Assembly (NCBI RefSeq): GCF_001889025.1 | Contig: NZ_CP018154.1 | Span: 982,501-1,046,500, forward strand | Direction: 5' to 3' | DNA length: 64,000 bases | From: Sphingorhabdus lutea | Lineage (GTDB): Bacteria; Pseudomonadota; Alphaproteobacteria; Sphingomonadales; Sphingomonadaceae | In this document: positions 46,526 through 56,459 of the stretch, in pieces | How the letters are laid out: every line of letters starts with the position of its first letter | Numbering within the stretch: the stretch's first letter is position 1 | Translations under genes and position numbers: made by a program | Notes under the pieces: generated by a model | What the model saw: only the letters and a program-made list of their open reading frames with translations | Databases searched by the model: none | Told to the model about the DNA's origin: nothing

Positions 46526-47323
46526 TTAACTTGCCGTTTGGCCAAATTCCTGTCGCGAATATGGCATGGAACTGGTCAAGCCGCCATCAACGACCAATGC
46601 ATGGCCATTGACATAGGATGATCGGTCGGATGCTAGGAATAATGCCGCCTCGGCAATTTCATTTGGCTCTCCGCCGCGTTTCAAGGGGTTAAGCTGCCCT
46701 ATCACACTTTCTTTGCCGCGTGCGCGAACCACATCATAAATGGGTTTGGTCATGCCTGTTTCGATTAAGCCGGGGCAAATGGCATTTACGCGCACATTGC
46801 TGCCGGTTAATTGCTGTGCAGCAATCCGCACCAAATTGATAACGCCCGCTTTCGATGCGGCATAGGCAGGTCCGCCTGCGCCGGATTTTAATCCCGCAAC
46901 GCTGGCCGTGGCGATAATTGACCCGCCATTGCCCGCTTCCGCCATGGCTTTACCCGCATATTTAATTGCCAGAAAAGGTCCAATTAAATTGATGCGTAAT
47001 AAATTGGCCCAATCATCGGCATTTTGGTCAAAAATTCCTGCAAATCCGCCAGAAATACCGGCATTGGCATAAAATATATCAAGCCGCCCATGTACGGATA
47101 TTGTGTCATTTACCAATTTTTCAACCGCGGCCTCATCACCCGCATCACAAATGGCGCTGTGCACATTATCACCGCCCATCTTTGCGGTTTCATGCGCCCC
47201 ATCATTTATGTCGGCGGCGATGACAATTGCGCCATTTTTTGCCATTAACAGGCTGGTTGCGCGGCCAATGCCGCTACCCGCGCCGGTGACAATGGCAACG
47301 CGCCCTTTTAATTCCTCACTCAT
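46526..47323 (-). CDS. Short-chain dehydrogenase/reductase in the 4-hydroxyacyl-type operon
   Basis: 265 residues. TGAGSGIG near 12-19 binds NAD(P), NAGISG near 90, and the active site holds Ser in ATASVAG, Tyr and Lys in YAASKAG near 158-162. The C-terminal DGG in [14 protein letters not shown] is typical. It probably oxidises a hydroxyacyl or alcohol intermediate. The start at 47323 has AGGAG 7 bases upstream, inside the end of the kinase gene, one base after its stop. Last gene of the five-gene minus-strand operon. Confidence 0.9.
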   Translation of the reverse strand: MSEELKGRVAIVTGAGSGIGRATSLLMAKNGAIVIAADINDGAHETAKMGGDNVHSAICDAGDEAAVEKLVNDTISVHGRLDIFYANAGISGGFAGIFDQNADDWANLLRINLIGPFLAIKYAGKAMAEAGNGGSIIATASVAGLKSGAGGPAYAASKAGVINLVRIAAQQLTGSNVRVNAICPGLIETGMTKPIYDVVRARGKESVIGQLNPLKRGGEPNEIAEAALFLASDRSSYVNGHALVVDGGLTSSMPYSRQEFGQTAS

Positions 47324-47324
47324 T

Positions 47325-48386
47325 TTATGCTCCTGCTTTTTGGGCAAAGCCCCATGCAATATGTGTTAAAGGTTTCATTTTTTTGCCCATTTCGGCGGCT
47401 TGCGGGCTGTTTGCTGTGCCATCGGCCACACGTTTAACTATGCCTTGTAAAATCGCGGCAATGCGGAATAAATTATATGACAAATACCAATTTATATCGC
47501 CGACATGCTCAAATCCGGTTTGCGCCTTATATCGTGATATGGTTTCCTCCATATTGGGAATGCCCAATTCGGCAAGGTTTAATCCGGCAATGCCGCTGCG
47601 CCCATCGGGCGGCATAATCCAACTCATCAAGAAATAGGTAAAATCGGCAATTGGATCGCCAAGGGTGGATAATTCCCAATCCAACACCGCAATAACGCGC
47701 GCGTCATTGGCATCAAAAATCATATTATCCAGCCTAAAATCACCATGGGTAATCGAACTATAATGCTGCGCTGGAATGGATGTGGGCAGCCAATTGATTA
47801 AATTGTCCATTTCATCAATGGTTTCGGTTTCGGATAATTTATATTGTTTTGACCAACGGGCAATTTGCCGCGCACAATAATCGTCCGGCTTACCATAATC
47901 GGATAGGCCAATTTCATCCACTTTGATTTTGTGCAGCGCGGCCAATGTGTCAATCATGGCGTTGTAAATGGCGGTGCGTTCGGCGGGCTGCATATTGGGC
48001 AATGTGCCATTCCATAAATTGCGGCCCTTTGCCCGTTCCATCACATAAAACATCGTGCCGATGACATCATCATCGGTGCAAAGGCCAAATGGCTTTGCGA
48101 CCGGAAACCCTGTGGGGTGCAGGGCAGCAATTACCTTATGCTCGCGGTCCACCGCATGGGCAGAGGGCAATAATTTACCAAATGGTTTGCGGCGCAAAAC
48201 ATAATCCGCATTTGGCGTTTCAATGCAATAGGTGGGGTTTGATTGCCCGCCCTTAAATTTCGACAAAGTCATTGGGCCTGAAAATCCGGCTACATTTTCG
48301 GTCATCCACTGCAACAAAATTTCTTCATTTAATTTGTCTTTTTCGGACACGCTGGTTGTGCCAACCATATCAATATCGGGGTTCAT
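47325..48386 (-). CDS. APH-fold acyl-CoA-associated kinase, ACAD10/11 N-terminal type (LvaA-like)
   Basis: 353 residues of the aminoglycoside phosphotransferase/choline kinase fold. [33 protein letters not shown], the catalytic loop [14 protein letters not shown] and the metal aspartate in [16 protein letters not shown] are intact. These blocks match, from memory, the kinase half of animal ACAD10/ACAD11 and bacterial LvaA, which phosphorylates the 4-hydroxyl of 4-hydroxyvaleryl-CoA. It should therefore phosphorylate a hydroxyacyl-CoA. The start at 48386 has AAGGA 9 bases upstream. It is separated from the ADH gene by 19 bases. Common annotation is only phosphotransferase family protein. Confidence 0.88.
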   Translation of the reverse strand: MNPDIDMVGTTSVSEKDKLNEEILLQWMTENVAGFSGPMTLSKFKGGQSNPTYCIETPNADYVLRRKPFGKLLPSAHAVDREHKVIAALHPTGFPVAKPFGLCTDDDVIGTMFYVMERAKGRNLWNGTLPNMQPAERTAIYNAMIDTLAALHKIKVDEIGLSDYGKPDDYCARQIARWSKQYKLSETETIDEMDNLINWLPTSIPAQHYSSITHGDFRLDNMIFDANDARVIAVLDWELSTLGDPIADFTYFLMSWIMPPDGRSGIAGLNLAELGIPNMEETISRYKAQTGFEHVGDINWYLSYNLFRIAAILQGIVKRVADGTANSPQAAEMGKKMKPLTHIAWGFAQKAGA

Positions 48387-48405
48387 GATATTATCCTTCA
48401 TTCAT

Positions 48406-49488
48406 TCATTCAAAAATAATGACGCTGCGGGCATTTTCGGAACGCCGCAATGTGTCAAATGCTTCGTTAATTTTGCTGAGGCTAATCCGCTCGGCAATGA
48501 CATTATCAAGGTCCAATTGACCATTTAGGTAGAAATGGGCCAATCGCGGCATGTCGGTTTTAAACTTTGCCCCGCCCATCAAACTGCCCTTTAATGTTTT
48601 TCCCGAAAGCAGTGTCGGCCCGTTTATCGACAATTTTTGTCCCGGCGCAATCATGCCCAAAATAATCGCTATGCCGCCGCGCCGCGATATATTCCACGCC
48701 ATTTCGGCGGTTTGCGGACGGCCCACGGCCTCTATCGCATAATCCACGCCGCCGGGGCAAATGTCCATCACCGCGTCAATTGCCCCATCCAAATTGGCAT
48801 CCACAACATGGGTCGCGCCCATTTTTAACGCCAATTTACGTTTTTGGGGCAGGGGGTCGATGGCGATAATCGTGCCTGCGCCTGCAATTTTTGCGGCGTT
48901 AATCGCGCTTAACCCAATGCCGCCCGCGCCAATAATCGCCACGCTTTCACCCGGGATTAATTTTGCTTCGTTAAATATCGCGCTTGCGCCCGTAATTACT
49001 GCACAGCCAAGTAACGCCGCGCGGTCCAGCGGCATTTTTTTGTCAATTTTCACCGCGCCATTTTCATGAACCAGCATTTTTTCGGCAAAGCCGGAAATGT
49101 TCAAAAATTGCGGCAATGCCTCACCATTAAGCGATAATCGCGGCGGCTCATCCTTGCCTCTTTTGGTAGAGCTATCTTGGCACAGGCTATGTTGGCCCGA
49201 TGTGCAAAGGCGGCATGTCCCGCAAAATGGGGCAAGGAATGTGACCACATGGTCGCCCACGGCAAAGGCGGTTACGGCATCGCCCACTGCCTCCACCACG
49301 CCCGATGCCTCATGCCCCAAAATGACGGGCGTTGGGTGGGGATATGCGCCATCAAGGAAATGTAAATCCGAACGGCAAAGCCCCACGGCGGCGGTTTTGA
49401 TTAAAATTTCGCGCGGTCCGGGCGCGGCGATGTCCACTTCCTCAATCGAAAGTGGTTCGCCAACGCCGTGGAATATTGCAGCCTTCAA
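48406..49488 (-). CDS. Zinc-dependent alcohol dehydrogenase
   Basis: 360 residues of the zinc MDR family. [12 protein letters not shown] and [12 protein letters not shown] give the catalytic zinc site, [15 protein letters not shown] gives the four-cysteine structural zinc site, and [17 protein letters not shown] with [12 protein letters not shown] gives NAD(H) binding. It resembles class III-like and secondary alcohol enzymes. It probably oxidises or reduces a side-chain alcohol in the same pathway as the flanking dehydrogenase and kinase. The start overlaps the acyl-CoA dehydrogenase stop (ATGA). Confidence 0.92.
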   Translation of the reverse strand: MKAAIFHGVGEPLSIEEVDIAAPGPREILIKTAAVGLCRSDLHFLDGAYPHPTPVILGHEASGVVEAVGDAVTAFAVGDHVVTFLAPFCGTCRLCTSGQHSLCQDSSTKRGKDEPPRLSLNGEALPQFLNISGFAEKMLVHENGAVKIDKKMPLDRAALLGCAVITGASAIFNEAKLIPGESVAIIGAGGIGLSAINAAKIAGAGTIIAIDPLPQKRKLALKMGATHVVDANLDGAIDAVMDICPGGVDYAIEAVGRPQTAEMAWNISRRGGIAIILGMIAPGQKLSINGPTLLSGKTLKGSLMGGAKFKTDMPRLAHFYLNGQLDLDNVIAERISLSKINEAFDTLRRSENARSVIIFE

Positions 49489-50771
49489 CGGGGTGCGCCC
49501 ATATCGCCGCTGCTATGACCGCCCGCTGCCATATCGGCATATTTGCCAAATTCAATACGGGCAATGGCGCGGGCATGGACCTCATCTGGCCCATCCGCAA
49601 GGCGCAATGTACGGATGCCGGCATAGCTGCTGGCAAGGCCAAAATCGCTGGACACGCCTGCGCCGCCATGCGCCTGTATCGCATCGTCAATCACCTTTAA
49701 TGCCATGCGTGGAGCGGCGACCTTAATCATCGCAATCTCACCTGCGGCGGCTTTATTGCCCACCTTGTCCATCATATCGGCGGCCTTTAGGCACAGCAGA
49801 CGGGTCATTTCAATGTCGATACGTGCATCGGCAATGCGTTGTTCCCAAATGCTGTGATCGGCAATTTTCTTACCAAATGCCACACGGGTAAGCAGACGCT
49901 TCGCCATTGCCTCCAACGCTTCTTCGGCTGCGCCAATGGTACGCATACAATGGTGGATACGGCCTGGCCCAAGGCGGCCCTGTGCAATTTCAAAACCGCG
50001 TCCTTCGCCCAACAAAATATTACTGGCGGGAACACGCACATCTTTTAAATCAATTTCCATATGGCCGTGCGGTGCATCATCATATCCAAAGACGGGCAAA
50101 TGCCGCATTATGGTGACGCCGGGGGCGTCCAATGGCATTAAAATCATTGATTGTTGTTGGTGGCGTTTCGCCTCAAAATCGGTTTTTCCCATTAAAATGG
50201 AAATGGTGCAGCGCGGATCGCCCGCACCCGAAGACCACCATTTACGGCCATTGATAACATATTCATCGCCATCACGTTTGATGGAACATTCAATATTTGT
50301 TGCATCGGAAGATGCCACGCGCGGTTCGGTCATTAAAAATGCAGAACGGATATCGCCATTCATTAACGGGCGCAGATATTGTTCCTTTTGCTCCAACGTG
50401 CCATAACGGTGGAAAACCTCCATATTTCCTGTATCGGGCGCGGAACAGTTAAACACCTCACTCGCCCAACCAATGCGGCCCATTTCTTCGGCGCAAAGGG
50501 CATATTGCAAATTGTTCAGCCCCGGTCCTTCAAATTGGAAACTATCATCCACATGGCTCAAATTTGGATTTGCGGGCGGCATGAATAAATTCCAAATGCC
50601 CTCTGCCTTGGCGCGGGCTTTTTCCTCCTCAATAACAGGCAGGACCTTCCAACGCTCCCCCTCTGCTTGCTGTGCATAATAATCTTTTTGGCGGGGACGG
50701 ACATTTTTTTCAATAAAATCGCGCACGCGGTCACGCCAATAGCTTTGCTTTTCGCTTAATTCAAAATCCAT
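49485..50771 (-). CDS. Acyl-CoA dehydrogenase, ACAD10/11 C-terminal type
   Basis: 428 residues. FAD and substrate motifs include [69 protein letters not shown] and [16 protein letters not shown], ending with [19 protein letters not shown]. Nearly all these blocks match what I recall of the dehydrogenase half of animal ACAD10 and ACAD11. In those enzymes a phosphorylated 4-hydroxyacyl-CoA is converted to an enoyl-CoA, so this gene and the nearby kinase look like a split form. The start has AGGAAC and AGGAC upstream. Second gene of the operon, 78 bases after the transporter. Confidence 0.92.
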   Translation of the reverse strand: MDFELSEKQSYWRDRVRDFIEKNVRPRQKDYYAQQAEGERWKVLPVIEEEKARAKAEGIWNLFMPPANPNLSHVDDSFQFEGPGLNNLQYALCAEEMGRIGWASEVFNCSAPDTGNMEVFHRYGTLEQKEQYLRPLMNGDIRSAFLMTEPRVASSDATNIECSIKRDGDEYVINGRKWWSSGAGDPRCTISILMGKTDFEAKRHQQQSMILMPLDAPGVTIMRHLPVFGYDDAPHGHMEIDLKDVRVPASNILLGEGRGFEIAQGRLGPGRIHHCMRTIGAAEEALEAMAKRLLTRVAFGKKIADHSIWEQRIADARIDIEMTRLLCLKAADMMDKVGNKAAAGEIAMIKVAAPRMALKVIDDAIQAHGGAGVSSDFGLASSYAGIRTLRLADGPDEVHARAIARIEFGKYADMAAGGHSSGDMGAPR

Positions 50772-50849
50772 GTCCTGTTCCTCTTCTTATATTTAATCAC
50801 TTAGCTAATTTGTCAGAATGTCCCATAAAATACCAGCTCAGATTTAAGT

Positions 50850-52319
50850 TTATTTTACAATTTCCGATATGGAATCATCATTGACGTTACGGCTCGCAAG
50901 CTGTTTTAACCGTTCATCATGTTCTTCTTTTGTAATGGGGAATTTGTTAATGCGCATCGCATAGGCAATGCCCAAAATTACCGTTGCCGCCATATAACCC
51001 AGAACTAAAGCGGTTAAAGATCCTTGCTCTACCTTGCCCGCAACTGCTTTTTCGGGGAAATTTGACATGCTGACAATCGACCCGCTGATAAATATTCCAA
51101 TACCGACCGCGCATTTTTGCATGAAAAAATATCCCGCGAAAAATAACCCTTCTGATCGGCGGCCTGTTTCAGCCTGTGATGCCTCCACCACATCGGTCAT
51201 CATTGAACTGTTCAATATCATTGTGACGATGGAACAGCCATTGGCAATGTTGATAATAAGCAATAATAACCACGGATTGGGCATTTTAGTAATGGACGGC
51301 ATTAAATCCAATAACCATGCACAATAAAGTGTGATGAAAATGAATAATGATAGGCAAAGCATTATAATCGCAGCATTTTTCTTGCCAAATTTTTCCGAAA
51401 TGGGCGACACCATTAAAAATGCTAAAATGACGCTAAAAAATAGCGAAAGGCCATAAACCGCCATGCCGGCAATATTCATGCCAAATAAGGGGATGGAAAC
51501 AAGGTCCAGTCTCCACACAAAAATCATTAAATAATTGGTGAGGGAGAATTGCAGCGCCTGACCAATAAACGCAAAAACCGCACCCGATGCCAAAATTAAA
51601 AAGGGACGATTGGATAAGGTTTTTTTCATTTCGGTAAATATATCGCGTAGCTTACCTGCCGGTTCACTGGGCACAGGGGATGGAATTGCGGCATATTTAT
51701 GCTGTGCCAGCGCGGACAGCATAACCGAACCGATTAACAATGACGCACAAATAAACGCATAATCCGAATATCCCTCGCGCTGGGTTAATTTGGCGGCATC
51801 GGTAAATATGACCGCATAGGCAAAAACCATTAAAACAAGGCCGCCGGCCCAGCCAAATAAAAACCGATATCGCATTAAAACGGTGCGTTCATGATAATCG
51901 GCGGTCAGCTCTGGCACCAATGAAATGGAGGGTACTTCACATGCCGCAACCAATGAACGGACCAATATGGCAAAGCCGATTAACCAGGCAATTTGCAGGC
52001 TTTGGTCAGCCGTGGGCGGGTGCCATAGCGCCAGCCAAGCAAGGCCCAGCGGTATGGGCGCAAGATATAGCCATGGTAAACGTCGGCCCCATCTGCTTTG
52101 CGTGCGGTCCGACATTTCGCCAATAAATGGGTCGATAAAGGCATCAAAAATCAACGCACACATAATCGCCGTGCCGACTATTCCAGCATCAATTCCCAAA
52201 ACCTGATTGTAAAATATCAGCAGGAAAACAGAAAACCCATTGTCCTTCACGCCATAGGCAATTGCACCCATGCCATGAAATAATTTTAACGATTGGGGCA
52301 GTTTTCTTGCTGTCAGCAT
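50850..52319 (-). CDS. GPH-family cation symporter (MFS_2)
   Basis: 489 residues with about twelve membrane helices. FHGMGAIAYGVKDNGFS and GEMSDRTQSRWGRRLPWLYLAPIP are the typical GPH (glycoside-pentoside-hexuronide) family loops. It is a sodium- or proton-coupled importer. Family members transport sugars and also other organic substrates in sphingomonads. AAGGTG lies 8 bases before the start. First gene of the minus-strand operon, so the likely cargo is the substrate of the acyl-CoA pathway; this is an inference from context. Confidence 0.88.
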   Translation of the reverse strand: MLTARKLPQSLKLFHGMGAIAYGVKDNGFSVFLLIFYNQVLGIDAGIVGTAIMCALIFDAFIDPFIGEMSDRTQSRWGRRLPWLYLAPIPLGLAWLALWHPPTADQSLQIAWLIGFAILVRSLVAACEVPSISLVPELTADYHERTVLMRYRFLFGWAGGLVLMVFAYAVIFTDAAKLTQREGYSDYAFICASLLIGSVMLSALAQHKYAAIPSPVPSEPAGKLRDIFTEMKKTLSNRPFLILASGAVFAFIGQALQFSLTNYLMIFVWRLDLVSIPLFGMNIAGMAVYGLSLFFSVILAFLMVSPISEKFGKKNAAIIMLCLSLFIFITLYCAWLLDLMPSITKMPNPWLLLLIINIANGCSIVTMILNSSMMTDVVEASQAETGRRSEGLFFAGYFFMQKCAVGIGIFISGSIVSMSNFPEKAVAGKVEQGSLTALVLGYMAATVILGIAYAMRINKFPITKEEHDERLKQLASRNVNDDSISEIVK

Positions 52320-52609
52320 TCATGAACACCTTGATATTTAATATATATTTGTTCGCGAATCATTACGAAAAAATATTTTTTTCTTCGCATAGGATTAGGC
52401 GCAGCGTGGTTGCTGTCAATCATCATGCAAAATACGTTACGGCGCGCGGCCTTATCATCAGGGCAAAAGAATAAATTTAATCGCTAAGTTAAGTTGACGC
52501 TTGCGTAAGGGGGGTAAATATGGTGTCATAAGGATAAGGGAAGTCGAGCAGGAGAGGGCCGTCTTAAATTTTGGCCATAAATCCTGCTGCTATATTTCAG
52601 GAGCAAATG
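52320..52609. promoter_or_regulatory. Divergent intergenic region between the two catabolic operons
   Basis: 290 bases without a gene. A TTGACG at 52494-52499 and ACGC/GCGT inverted arms (ACGCTTGCGT) near 52497-52506 could be promoter and operator for the plus-strand acyl-CoA dehydrogenase operon. The left half is AT-rich with TTCGCGAA. No regulator gene is present. Confidence 0.35.
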
Positions 52610-53770
52610 ATGAGCGATTTAGAAAATTTCAGAGCAGAAACCAGAGCATGGTTGGAGGCAAATTGCCCCGCCGAGATGCGCCTGCCGATTAAGGGTGAAG
52701 ATGATATGTGCTGGGGCGGGCGCAATTTTAAATTTAAAAATGACGCTCAAAAATTATGGCTCGACACCATGGCACAGCGCGGTTGGACCGTGCCGGATTG
52801 GCCAAAGGAATATGGCGGCGGCGGGTTAAATCCGGCAGAGACGAAAATTTTGAAACAGGAAATGGCGTCATTAAAATGCCGTTCGCCTTTATCCAGTTTC
52901 GGTATTTGGATGCTTGGCCCTGCTTTATTGCATTTTGGGACAGAAGAACAAAAGAAACATTATTTGCCGCAAATTGCGCGCGGTGAAATTCGCTGGTGTC
53001 AGGGATATTCCGAACCGGGCAGTGGTTCGGATTTAGTGTCATTGCAAACATATGGCGAGGATAAGGGCGACCATTGGGTCGTTAATGGTCAAAAGGTTTG
53101 GACCAGCTATGCCGATAAGGCGGATTGGATTTTCTGTCTTGTCCGGACCGATAAAAATGACAAATATAAGGGCATTTCCTTCCTTTTATTTGACATGGAA
53201 AGCGAAGGGGTCAGCACCAAGCCAATTAAGCTGATTTCCGGAAATTCGCCATTTTGTGAAACATTTTTTGATGATGTGAAAGTGCCCAAAGACCAAATTG
53301 TGGGTGAGTTAAACCGCGGTTGGGATGTGGCCAAATATTTGCTGGGTCATGAGCGCGAAATGATTTCGGGCGGCGGTTTGTCAGCGGACATGCCATCCAT
53401 TGGTGCAGCCTTTGCCGAAGTGGCGGAGCTTGACCCCATATTACGCGCCGAATTTGCCGCATTTGATGTGGAAACATTGGCGTTTCGCGCGATGAGCGAG
53501 AAATTTATGGATGAGTTAAAAGCAGGCAAGGGACATCCAGCACAGCCCAATATGATGAAATATGCGGGCACCGAATTGAACAAAAAACGGCATGAATTGA
53601 TTATGGCGGCAGGCGGCAGTGACGCATTGGAATGGGAAAGTGAAGCATCCAATCATGGTGCAAAACCGCGCGGTTGGCTTCGCACCAAGGCAAATTCCAT
53701 CGAAGGCGGGACCAGCGAAATTATGCTGAACGTTATTTCAAAACGCATTTTGGACCTGCCGGGCGCGTAA
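52610..53770 (+). CDS. Acyl-CoA dehydrogenase, first of an adjacent pair
   Basis: 386 residues. YSEPGSGSDLVSLQTYGEDKGDHWVVNGQKVWTSYADKADW is the FAD/substrate core; HEREMISGGG and LRTKANSIEGGTSEIMLNVISKRIL cover the C-terminal helical domain. The N-terminal helix starts DLENFRAETRAWLEANCP. It resembles the larger partner of heteromeric acyl-CoA dehydrogenases such as steroid side-chain enzymes. The start at 52610 has GGAG 6 bases upstream; an ATG one codon earlier is too close. It is followed by its probable partner after 49 bases. The substrate may be a bulky or branched acyl-CoA. Confidence 0.92.
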   Translation: MSDLENFRAETRAWLEANCPAEMRLPIKGEDDMCWGGRNFKFKNDAQKLWLDTMAQRGWTVPDWPKEYGGGGLNPAETKILKQEMASLKCRSPLSSFGIWMLGPALLHFGTEEQKKHYLPQIARGEIRWCQGYSEPGSGSDLVSLQTYGEDKGDHWVVNGQKVWTSYADKADWIFCLVRTDKNDKYKGISFLLFDMESEGVSTKPIKLISGNSPFCETFFDDVKVPKDQIVGELNRGWDVAKYLLGHEREMISGGGLSADMPSIGAAFAEVAELDPILRAEFAAFDVETLAFRAMSEKFMDELKAGKGHPAQPNMMKYAGTELNKKRHELIMAAGGSDALEWESEASNHGAKPRGWLRTKANSIEGGTSEIMLNVISKRILDLPGA

Positions 53771-53819
53771 ATTTAGCGTCCTTCATTTTTGACAAAGAAT
53801 TTATAAAAGAGAAAATATC

Positions 53820-54956
53820 ATGCCTTTATATCATAATGATGATCAACAAATGTTGGCCGATGCGGCCCAGCAATTTATTGCCGACAAAGGATCGGTCGCC
53901 CATTTGCGCGAATTTCGCGATAAAAATTGCAAAGATGGCTTTGGCCATGACCTGTGGCGCGAATTTGGCGAAATGGGTTTTAACGGAATTTTGGTTTCTG
54001 AAGAAGAAGGCGGCCTTGGCCTTGGCCATCAAGAAGCAGGAATTATCTTAAAAGAAATTGGCCGTAATTTAACGCCATCGCCATTTTTAACCACGGCCAT
54101 TGCGGGGATTGAGGCATTAAATGCAGGATCAAAAAATCTGCGCGAGAAATATGTGCCGGGTATTTTGGCTGGTGAAACCGTGCTTTCTTTGGCGATTGAG
54201 GAACATAGCAAACATCGCCCAGACCATATTGCCATGTCGGCGGCGCGTTCGGGCAATGGCTTTAAACTAAATGGGGCAAAGAAATTTGTTATTCATGGCG
54301 GCTCGTCGGATATGGTAATTGTCGCCGCGCGTACAGCGGGCGGGGTAAATGACCGTGAAGGCATAACCTTATTCGCCGTGGATAAAGATGTAGCGGGCAT
54401 GGAAATAAATGCTGTTCGTTTGGTGGACAGCGCGGTGGCTGCTCATATAAATTTTAACGATGTGGAAATTACCGCCGATGCCGTCATTGGCGAAGTGGAC
54501 CAAGGCGCAGATGTGTTGGACCGTTTGCTGCGTGCGGGGCGTGTTGGCGCGGCGGCCGAAATGGTCGGCGTGGGCCAGGGCGCAATGGATATTACCGTTA
54601 ATTATATTAAAGAACGTAAGCAATTTGGCCGTGTCATTGGCGAGTTTCAGGGGCTTCAGCATCGTATGTCGCATTTATATTCGGAAATGCAAATTGCCGA
54701 TGCAGCTGTGTTAAAGGCGCAGCAATTGCTTGATGAAGGCAGCGAGAAAGCCGAGTTGATGATTTCAGTGGCAAAGGCAAAAGTGGGCAAGGCGACCAAT
54801 TTGTCAGTTCGTGAAGGCGTGCAAATGCATGGCGGCGTCGGCATGACCGATGAATATGATATTGGTTTATATATGAAACGCGACCGCGCATTAAGCGAGT
54901 TTTTCGGCGATGCCAGCTATCATGTACAGCGCGTGGCCCAAATTTATGGCTATTAA
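53820..54956 (+). CDS. Acyl-CoA dehydrogenase, second of an adjacent pair
   Basis: 378 residues. The N-terminal DDQQMLADAAQQFIADKGS, the middle strand region LAIEEHSKHRPDHIAMSAARSGNGFKLNGAKKFVIHGG, RKQFGRVIGEFQGLQHRMSHLYSEMQIADAA and VQMHGGVGMTDEYDIGLYMKR give the ACAD fold. The FAD-contact region is less canonical than in the first member, as in the small partner of alpha2-beta2 enzymes. It probably forms a heterotetramer with the preceding product. AAAGAG precedes the start. Middle gene of the ACAD-ACAD-SDR operon. Confidence 0.9.
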   Translation: MPLYHNDDQQMLADAAQQFIADKGSVAHLREFRDKNCKDGFGHDLWREFGEMGFNGILVSEEEGGLGLGHQEAGIILKEIGRNLTPSPFLTTAIAGIEALNAGSKNLREKYVPGILAGETVLSLAIEEHSKHRPDHIAMSAARSGNGFKLNGAKKFVIHGGSSDMVIVAARTAGGVNDREGITLFAVDKDVAGMEINAVRLVDSAVAAHINFNDVEITADAVIGEVDQGADVLDRLLRAGRVGAAAEMVGVGQGAMDITVNYIKERKQFGRVIGEFQGLQHRMSHLYSEMQIADAAVLKAQQLLDEGSEKAELMISVAKAKVGKATNLSVREGVQMHGGVGMTDEYDIGLYMKRDRALSEFFGDASYHVQRVAQIYGY

Positions 54957-54999
54957 GACGGCATTGTTGCTGTTTTTATAAAAAGTTAAAGGAAAAAAA

Positions 55000-55794
55000 A
55001 TGAACCTGAATAATTTATTTAATTTAGAAGGGCGCACCGCGCTGGTCACCGGTGGATCGCGCGGTATTGGCCGGATGATTGTCGAGGGATATTTGGCCGC
55101 AGGTGCAAAACGTATTTATATCAGCGCACGCAAAATGGATCAAATTCAAGAAACGGTCGATGCATTGGGTGATAAGGTTGTCGGGCTGCCCTTTGATTTG
55201 TCAAAGGTTGATGGCTGCCATGCGCTTGCCAAGGAAATTGCCAAGCGTGAAGATAAGCTTGATATTTTGGTTAATAATGCCGGCGCGGCATGGGGCGCGC
55301 CCTTTGGTGAATTTCCCGAAGCAGGCTGGGACCGAGTGATGGATTTAAATGTAAAGGGTCTGTTTTTCCTAACCCAGGCATTGCATCCATTGATGAAGGC
55401 GGCGGCTACATTTGAACGGCCCGGAAAAGTGATTAACATTGCCTCAATTGACGGGTTCAAAATTAACCCTTGGCAAACATATAGTTATCAAGCATCAAAG
55501 GCGGCGGTGGTGCATTTGACTCGCCGTTTGGCAGCAGAGTTGATTCGCGATAATATTCAGGTAACTGGAATCGCACCAGGAGCGTTTCAATCCGATATGA
55601 ACACAGTTGCGCGCGATCATGCCGATGCCGTTGGCAAGAATATCCCATTTCCACGCGTTGGCACGCCCGAAGATATGGCCGGATTGGCGATTTTCTTGGC
55701 AAGCCGCGCGGGCGATTATATTGTGGGTGAGACAATTGCATGTGATGGCGGGGTTGTTCATGCCAGCCTTCCGGGGAATGGAATTTCGGTTTAA
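55000..55794 (+). CDS. Short-chain dehydrogenase/reductase
   Basis: 264 residues. TGGSRGIGRMIVEGYL binds NAD(P), NNAGAAWGAPF, NIASIDGFKINPWQTYSYQASKAAVVHLTRRLAAEL holds the Ser-Tyr-Lys active site, and CDGGVVHA closes the family fold. It may be a hydroxyacyl-CoA or alcohol dehydrogenase acting after the paired acyl-CoA dehydrogenases. AAAGGA lies 7 bases before the start. Last gene of the plus-strand operon, ended by a terminator. Confidence 0.92.
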   Translation: MNLNNLFNLEGRTALVTGGSRGIGRMIVEGYLAAGAKRIYISARKMDQIQETVDALGDKVVGLPFDLSKVDGCHALAKEIAKREDKLDILVNNAGAAWGAPFGEFPEAGWDRVMDLNVKGLFFLTQALHPLMKAAATFERPGKVINIASIDGFKINPWQTYSYQASKAAVVHLTRRLAAELIRDNIQVTGIAPGAFQSDMNTVARDHADAVGKNIPFPRVGTPEDMAGLAIFLASRAGDYIVGETIACDGGVVHASLPGNGISV

Positions 55795-55818
55795 ACCAAA
55801 TTATATAATAGGTTAAAT

Positions 55819-55853
55819 AAATGCCCCTATTGCCACAGCATGGGGCATTTTTT
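55819..55853 (+). terminator. Terminator of the ACAD-ACAD-SDR operon
   Basis: AAATGCCCC (55819-55827) and GGGGCATTT (55842-55850) pair, followed by T residues to 55853. Confidence 0.9.
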
Positions 55854-55979
55854 ATGCGCATAATTGACATCGTGAGTAAGTTGCAAATATTGCAATTCAC
55901 TATCATCTTTTCGCAATTGCACAATAATCATTTTCGCTGCATATCAGGTTCATCAGATGGCTACGGTCATCTTGGCCCT

Positions 55980-56061
55980 GACAGAGACTTTCCTCTCTCC
56001 TCCTCTCCCTCTCTGTCGGGAAGAATTTACGGCTCTTGCACATGGTGCAAGGGCCGTTTTT
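55980..56061 (+). ncRNA. Candidate small RNA with anti-Shine-Dalgarno hairpin loop
   Basis: Stem GACAGAG/CTCTGTC (55980-55986, 56011-56017) presents a 24-base pyrimidine loop with CTCTCCTCCTCTCCC. A second strong stem, ACGGCTCTTGCAC / GTGCAAGGGCCGT (56029-56041, 56045-56057), with a three-base loop, ends in five T residues, a rho-independent terminator. The operon upstream already has its own terminator, so this unit needs its own promoter. TTGACA at 55864-55869 and a TTGCAA-ATA-TTGCAA inverted repeat at 55881-55895 lie upstream. The 5' end is not determined. Alphaproteobacterial small RNAs with CCUCC loops (CcsR/cuckoo type) are the nearest known class. Confidence 0.45.
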
Positions 56062-56189
56062 CATTCCCACATACAGATTAAAAATAAATCATATCAAAGC
56101 ATATAAGCGCATGCAGGTAGGGCCATGTGACAAATAGGGCCATATGATAAATGATGCCGCAGCGAATATAAATTTATAATGGAAAAAAA

Positions 56190-56264
56190 TGGCTGGGGTG
56201 GCAGGGATCGAACCTGCGCATGTCGGTATCAAAAACCGATGCCTTACCGCTTGGCTACACCCCA
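56190..56264 (-). tRNA. tRNA-Gln (anticodon UUG)
   Basis: On the minus strand the acceptor stem TGGGGTG/CACCCCA, D-arm AGCCAAGCGGTAAGGC, anticodon stem TCGGT/ACCGA with loop TTTTGAT (UUG), T-arm with GGTTCGATCCC, and encoded CCA (56190-56192) are visible. Confidence 0.96.
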
Positions 56265-56459
56265 GCAAGGGTCGATATCATTACCTGATTAGATAATATA
56301 TATCGCCAATGCGCGGCTATTATCGAAACTATTCCCATTGGGCAAGACTTGTTGCCGAAAAAAATAATATTTTTTTGAAAAAAACCAAATGCAGGGCGCA
56401 ATTAGGCCATTTTTCGCATATTTTGCCGCATATTGCCGCAATATAATATTTTGACCGTC

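Noticed and set aside
52494..52515. TTGACG with TAAATA as a firm promoter for the plus-strand acyl-CoA dehydrogenase
   Set aside because: The spacing is 15 bases and the -10 is poor, so only a low-confidence regional note is given.
55864..55892. TTGACA at 55864 as a full promoter for the candidate RNA
   Set aside because: No good -10 lies at 16-18 bases and the RNA would need a much longer 5' part; kept only as a weak hint.
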